A stretch of 26,125 nt of DNA from Novosphingobium sp. 9U (lineage in GTDB: Bacteria; Pseudomonadota; Alphaproteobacteria; Sphingomonadales; Sphingomonadaceae). The notes beneath the pieces are model-generated. The model was not told the origin of the DNA and searched no databases. It saw nothing but the letters and a program-made list of their open reading frames with translations. The DNA lies in the NCBI RefSeq assembly GCF_902506425.1, contig NZ_LR732477.1, forward strand, positions 1 to 26,125. The letters run 5' to 3'. Made by a program: the position numbers and the translations under genes. Positions 24,027-26,125 of this stretch are shown one piece after another (the first letter of the stretch is position 1; every line of letters starts with the position of its first letter).

Positions 24027-24752
24027 TCAGACGGCCGTGCGGTGGCGATAGAGTTCGGCAGGGCGGAACGAGGCGCCGGTCTCACGCTCGCCGGTCGCCT
24101 CCAGGCGGCCGCTGTCGAGCATGCGGCGGCGAAACGCGGGCTTGTTGAGGCGTGTGCCCAGGACGGTCTCGTGCACGTCCTGCAAGGCGCGCAGCGTAAA
24201 GCGCTCGGGCAGTAAGGCGAACGCGACGCCCGAGTAATCGAGCTTGCCGCGCAGCCGCAGTACCGCGAGCCCGAGCATGTCGGCATGGTCGAACGCCAGC
24301 GGCAGCGCTTCGCCGTCGGCGGAGCATGCCTCCACCGGTCCGCCAGTTTCGCCTGACCAGGGTACGACCAGCTCAGACAGCGCCAGTTCGGGCGCTGCCT
24401 TGAGCGCGGCGGCGAAGCGCTCGGGTGGCAGCAGCGCGAAATAGGCGACGCTGATGATGCGGGTCCTGGGATCGCGGTCAACCGCTCCGAACGTGTAGAG
24501 CTGCTCCAAGTAGGCATTGTCCATCCGCGCCTTGCTGGCGAGCAGCCGGCGGGCAGCGGCGTCGAGGCTTTCGTCGATGCCCACGAACCCGCCGGGTAGC
24601 GTCCATGCACCTTGATGCGGATGCTCGTCACGCCGGACGAGCAACGCCGTCAGCGCATCCTCGACCACGCTCATCAGGATGAGGTCGACCGTCACCGAGG
24701 GGCGCTCATATCGGCCGGCATCGTAGGCACTCAGGAACTCGGCTTCGCTCAT
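24027..24752 (-). CDS. nrtR: NrtR-type Nudix-fold transcriptional regulator of NAD metabolism
   Basis: A 241-residue protein with an N-terminal Nudix fold and a C-terminal winged helix (about 165-225, FTLRALQDVHETVLGTRLN then KPAFRRRML), the NrtR architecture. The Nudix box begins correctly (GFVGIDE, Glu61, and Arg69), but the catalytic REUxEE glutamates are replaced (RLLASK). It should therefore bind a pyrophosphate ligand, ADP-ribose or NAD-like in known NrtRs, rather than hydrolyse it. It is divergent from a nicotinamidase-like gene and upstream of an NAD kinase, which fits the assignment. It probably represses both directions from the shared 86-bp gap. Confidence 0.87.
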   Translation of the reverse strand: MSEAEFLSAYDAGRYERPSVTVDLILMSVVEDALTALLVRRDEHPHQGAWTLPGGFVGIDESLDAAARRLLASKARMDNAYLEQLYTFGAVDRDPRTRIISVAYFALLPPERFAAALKAAPELALSELVVPWSGETGGPVEACSADGEALPLAFDHADMLGLAVLRLRGKLDYSGVAFALLPERFTLRALQDVHETVLGTRLNKPAFRRRMLDSGRLEATGERETGASFRPAELYRHRTAV

Positions 24753-24782
24753 GTCGCACCCATATATGCAATCTGCACTTTA

Positions 24783-24805
24783 CTTATGTGCGATTCGCGC
24801 ATATG
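24783..24805. promoter_or_regulatory. Candidate NrtR operator
   Basis: An imperfect inverted repeat, cttatgtgcg-att-cgcgcatatg, has 8 of 10 arm positions complementary. It sits between the divergent nrtR and nicotinamidase-like starts. A related catatatgca at 24761-24770 may be another half-site. Location and symmetry are seen; NrtR binding is inferred. Confidence 0.5.
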
Positions 24806-24838
24806 TCAATCCGCAGCAGAAGCGATGGAGCTTGGACA

Positions 24839-25429
24839 GTGATCAATTTCGTGATCGTGGTGGACGCTCAGCGGGACTTCATGATGCCGGACGGCGCGCT
24901 GTACGTAGCCGGCGCGGAAGCTCTGATCGCACCGATGAACGACATGCTGGCGTCGCTAAGCCCGTCGGAGACGGCGGGCGTGCTGCTGACGTTCGACACG
25001 CACGAGGCTGAACCTTATGCCCGCTCTGACGAGGGACAGCAGTTCGCATTGCATTGCGTGCGGGGCAGCAAGGGTTCAGCGACGGTGCTCGACGTAGGCG
25101 CCGTCGATCCGGAGATCCCGCTCTACACGCTGGAGAAGGGCGTGTTCGCGATGTGGGAGGAAGCCGACGTAACGATCCGCAATGCGCGCGATCCAGGAGC
25201 TGACTTTGTGCCGCGCGATGAGTTCTTCGACCGCTTGCAGGCACAGGGAGTCGAAGAGATTGTCGCCATCGGCGTCGCTGCCGATTTCTGCGTCAGGTGG
25301 GCGGTTGAGGGCCTCATCGAGCGTGGCTTCAGGATCAGCGTCCCGGCGGCCCTTACACGCGGGATCGTGCGGCAGATCGACGCTGTCGCGGCGGAGGAAT
25401 GGTCGGCGGCGAAGGTCGCAATCGTCTGA
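24839..25429 (+). CDS. Nicotinamidase-like cysteine hydrolase
   Basis: A 196-residue isochorismatase-fold hydrolase. The catalytic triad is visible: Asp9 (VVDAQRDF), Lys100 (LEKGVFAMW) and Cys151 (VAADFCVRWAVEGL). Metal ligands are probably Asp53 and His55 (TFDTHEAEPY) and His72 (LHCVRG). It likely deamidates nicotinamide to nicotinate for NAD salvage, given the divergent nrtR and the neighbouring pnuC remnant. GTG 24839 is chosen because ggag lies eight bases upstream and homology begins at once. The frame also opens at GTG 24788, but that would lie inside the putative operator. Confidence 0.83.
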   Translation: MINFVIVVDAQRDFMMPDGALYVAGAEALIAPMNDMLASLSPSETAGVLLTFDTHEAEPYARSDEGQQFALHCVRGSKGSATVLDVGAVDPEIPLYTLEKGVFAMWEEADVTIRNARDPGADFVPRDEFFDRLQAQGVEEIVAIGVAADFCVRWAVEGLIERGFRISVPAALTRGIVRQIDAVAAEEWSAAKVAIV

Positions 25430-25435
25430 TCTGGT

Positions 25436-25457
25436 GGAGGGTCGCCTGCGACCTTCC
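25436..25457. terminator. Bidirectional hairpin between convergent genes
   Basis: Arms ggagggtcgc (25436-25445) and gcgaccttcc (25448-25457) pair fully, with one G-U and a tiny loop. The hairpin lies in the 40-bp gap between the nicotinamidase-like stop and the pnuC-fragment stop. It lacks a clear T-run. Confidence 0.5.
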
Positions 25458-25469
25458 GAAAGGCCACGA

Positions 25470-25811
25470 TCAGGCCGCCGGCACTGCCGTGGTCCCGTCA
25501 TGCTGATGCTTGCGCCAGCGGCGGTAGCCGAGCACGGCAAGGATGATCATCGCCGCGTGAAGGCCGGCGGTCGGCCACAACCCCTTCATCACGAACATGC
25601 CCACGTAGAGCGTGTCGACCACGATCCAGAGCAGCCAGCTTGCGGCAAAGCGCCGTGCCGTCCAGTACTGGGCGACTAGGCTGAAGCTGCTGAGCGTCGG
25701 GTCCATCCACGGTAGCGCCGCGTCGCTGTAGCGGCTGGTTAGGCAGCCGATCGCCACTGCGCTAGCGGCGCCGGTTACCAGGGCAGCTACTGTCCAGGCG
25801 GTCCTGAGCGG
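25470..25811 (-). pseudogene. pnuC: 5'-truncated PnuC nicotinamide riboside transporter
   Basis: The C-terminal half of a PnuC-family membrane transporter: LPWMDPTLSSFSLVAQYWTA, then SWLLWIVVDTLYVGMFVMKG and AVLGYRRWRK. Intact PnuC proteins are about twice as long, with seven helices. Here the frame stays open and PnuC-like upstream (RTAWTVAALVTGAASAVAIG) until a stop at 25812-25814, then resemblance ends. The only start in range would be GTG around 25757, giving 95 residues with too few helices for transport. The loss coincides with the IS110-like left end, so insertion into pnuC is the likely cause. Confidence 0.72.
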
Positions 25812-25814
25812 TTA

Positions 25815-26089
25815 TATGGCGATCTCGCCGGATCTTGCTTGCTCCGGCTCCAACAGTGCCAGCCGTAAAGCAGCATGAGGCCAAACAGAGCCTGCTCACC
25901 ACCCTCCTGAGCCATTTAGCCGGCACGATCGATGCCCGAGAGCGGTCGTTTGTTCAGGATGAACATGGTGTAATCGCGGGGCGCGCTGCCACACAGCACG
26001 ATCGGTGCTGATGCAGGTGGTTGTTCCCCGGTATGATGAAGAACGGGCTCTCGATTGGTGACCGGGCCCAGCATCAGCGGAGAACAACC
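25815..26089 (+). mobile_element. Left end of an IS110-family element, possible bridge-RNA region
   Basis: About 275 bp with no gene lie between the broken pnuC and the transposase start. IS110 elements carry their guide (bridge) RNA in a non-coding end, usually upstream of the transposase. Visible pairings are cagcac/gtgctg (25994-25999 with 26005-26010), ggttgttc/gaacaacc (26019-26026 with 26082-26089), cccggt/accggg (26027-26032 with 26061-26066), and an alternative gctgatgc/gcatcagc (26007-26014 with 26071-26078). The exact left boundary is unknown, since IS110 elements lack terminal inverted repeats. Confidence 0.45.
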
Positions 26090-26125
26090 ATGGACGAGTA
26101 TATTGGTCTTGATGTCTCGATGAAA
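26090..26125 (+). CDS. IS110-family transposase, first 12 codons (cut by window end)
   Basis: The reading frame gives MDEYIGLDVSMK, the typical start of IS110-family DEDD transposases, in which the Asp of GLDV is the first catalytic residue of the RuvC-like domain. A possible ribosome-binding site (ggag, 26079-26082) falls next to the predicted stem ending at 26089. The rest of the gene lies beyond the window. Confidence 0.7.
   Translation, partial: MDEYIGLDVSMK

Noticed and set aside
22980..24215. Open frame of 411 codons on + across the SPFH and NrtR genes
   Set aside because: Its composition is that of an antisense shadow, and the - strand genes have clear domains and operon spacing.
1..26125. 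CRISPR arrays, tRNA and rRNA genes
   Set aside because: No regularly spaced identical repeats, cloverleaf-like sequence or conserved rRNA segments were recognised in reading by eye; a dedicated scan could still find a tRNA.

Overview
The window looks like a chromosomal segment of a high-G+C alphaproteobacterium, most likely a sphingomonad (Sphingomonas, Novosphingobium or Sphingobium type). This rests on the overall protein flavour, frequent GTG starts, the abundance of PAS and histidine kinase proteins, and small intergenic repeats. It is an inference by eye, with no database search. No rRNA, tRNA or CRISPR array was recognised.

Layout. (1) 405-3120 is a tight three-gene operon on +: a small soluble histidine kinase, a double-domain KaiC-like ATPase (4-bp overlap with the kinase) and a single-domain response regulator. 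(2) 3402-12555 is the metabolic centrepiece. A LysR regulator is divergent from dabB-dabA, the two-subunit DAB inorganic-carbon accumulation system. dabA is followed closely by an ABC-exporter-like protein whose ATPase motifs are nearly all destroyed, then a HlyD-type adaptor and a TolC-type outer-membrane channel, with overlaps at the last two joints. The block reads as one operon (dabB-dabA-pseudoABC-hlyD-tolC). A carbon-uptake pump tied to a tripartite envelope assembly with a dead ATPase is the most unusual thing here. (3) 12574-15274 holds a MASE1-GGDEF diguanylate cyclase, a DUF3429-like membrane protein with a damaged-looking N-terminus, and a secreted thermonuclease with an Excalibur tail. 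(4) 15858-19432 holds a four-PAS hybrid histidine kinase and a flavin-reductase-like protein.

(5) 19489-21890 is a patchwork: a 5'-truncated 2OG-Fe(II) oxygenase, a CdiI-type immunity protein that may also be truncated, an AT-richer small secreted protein, a small conserved hypothetical and a GNAT acetyltransferase. It looks like a recombination scar or small island. (6) 22121-25429 is an NAD-metabolism cluster. nrtR (Nudix-fold repressor), an SPFH/band-7 protein and an NAD kinase lie on -, divergent from a nicotinamidase-like hydrolase on +. An inverted repeat between the divergent starts may be the NrtR operator. (7) A pnuC gene follows with its 5' half missing. After it come about 275 bp of structured non-coding DNA and the first 12 codons of an IS110-family transposase, cut by the window end. 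The simplest reading is an IS110-type element inserted in pnuC, with its bridge-RNA region lying in 25815-26089.

A 60-nt degenerate repeat occurs five times, always on + and in gaps between genes. It starts with tgaac/tgaat, has a gaagttgg-like core and ends with tgggtc. The pairs counted are about 57-72% identical without gaps.
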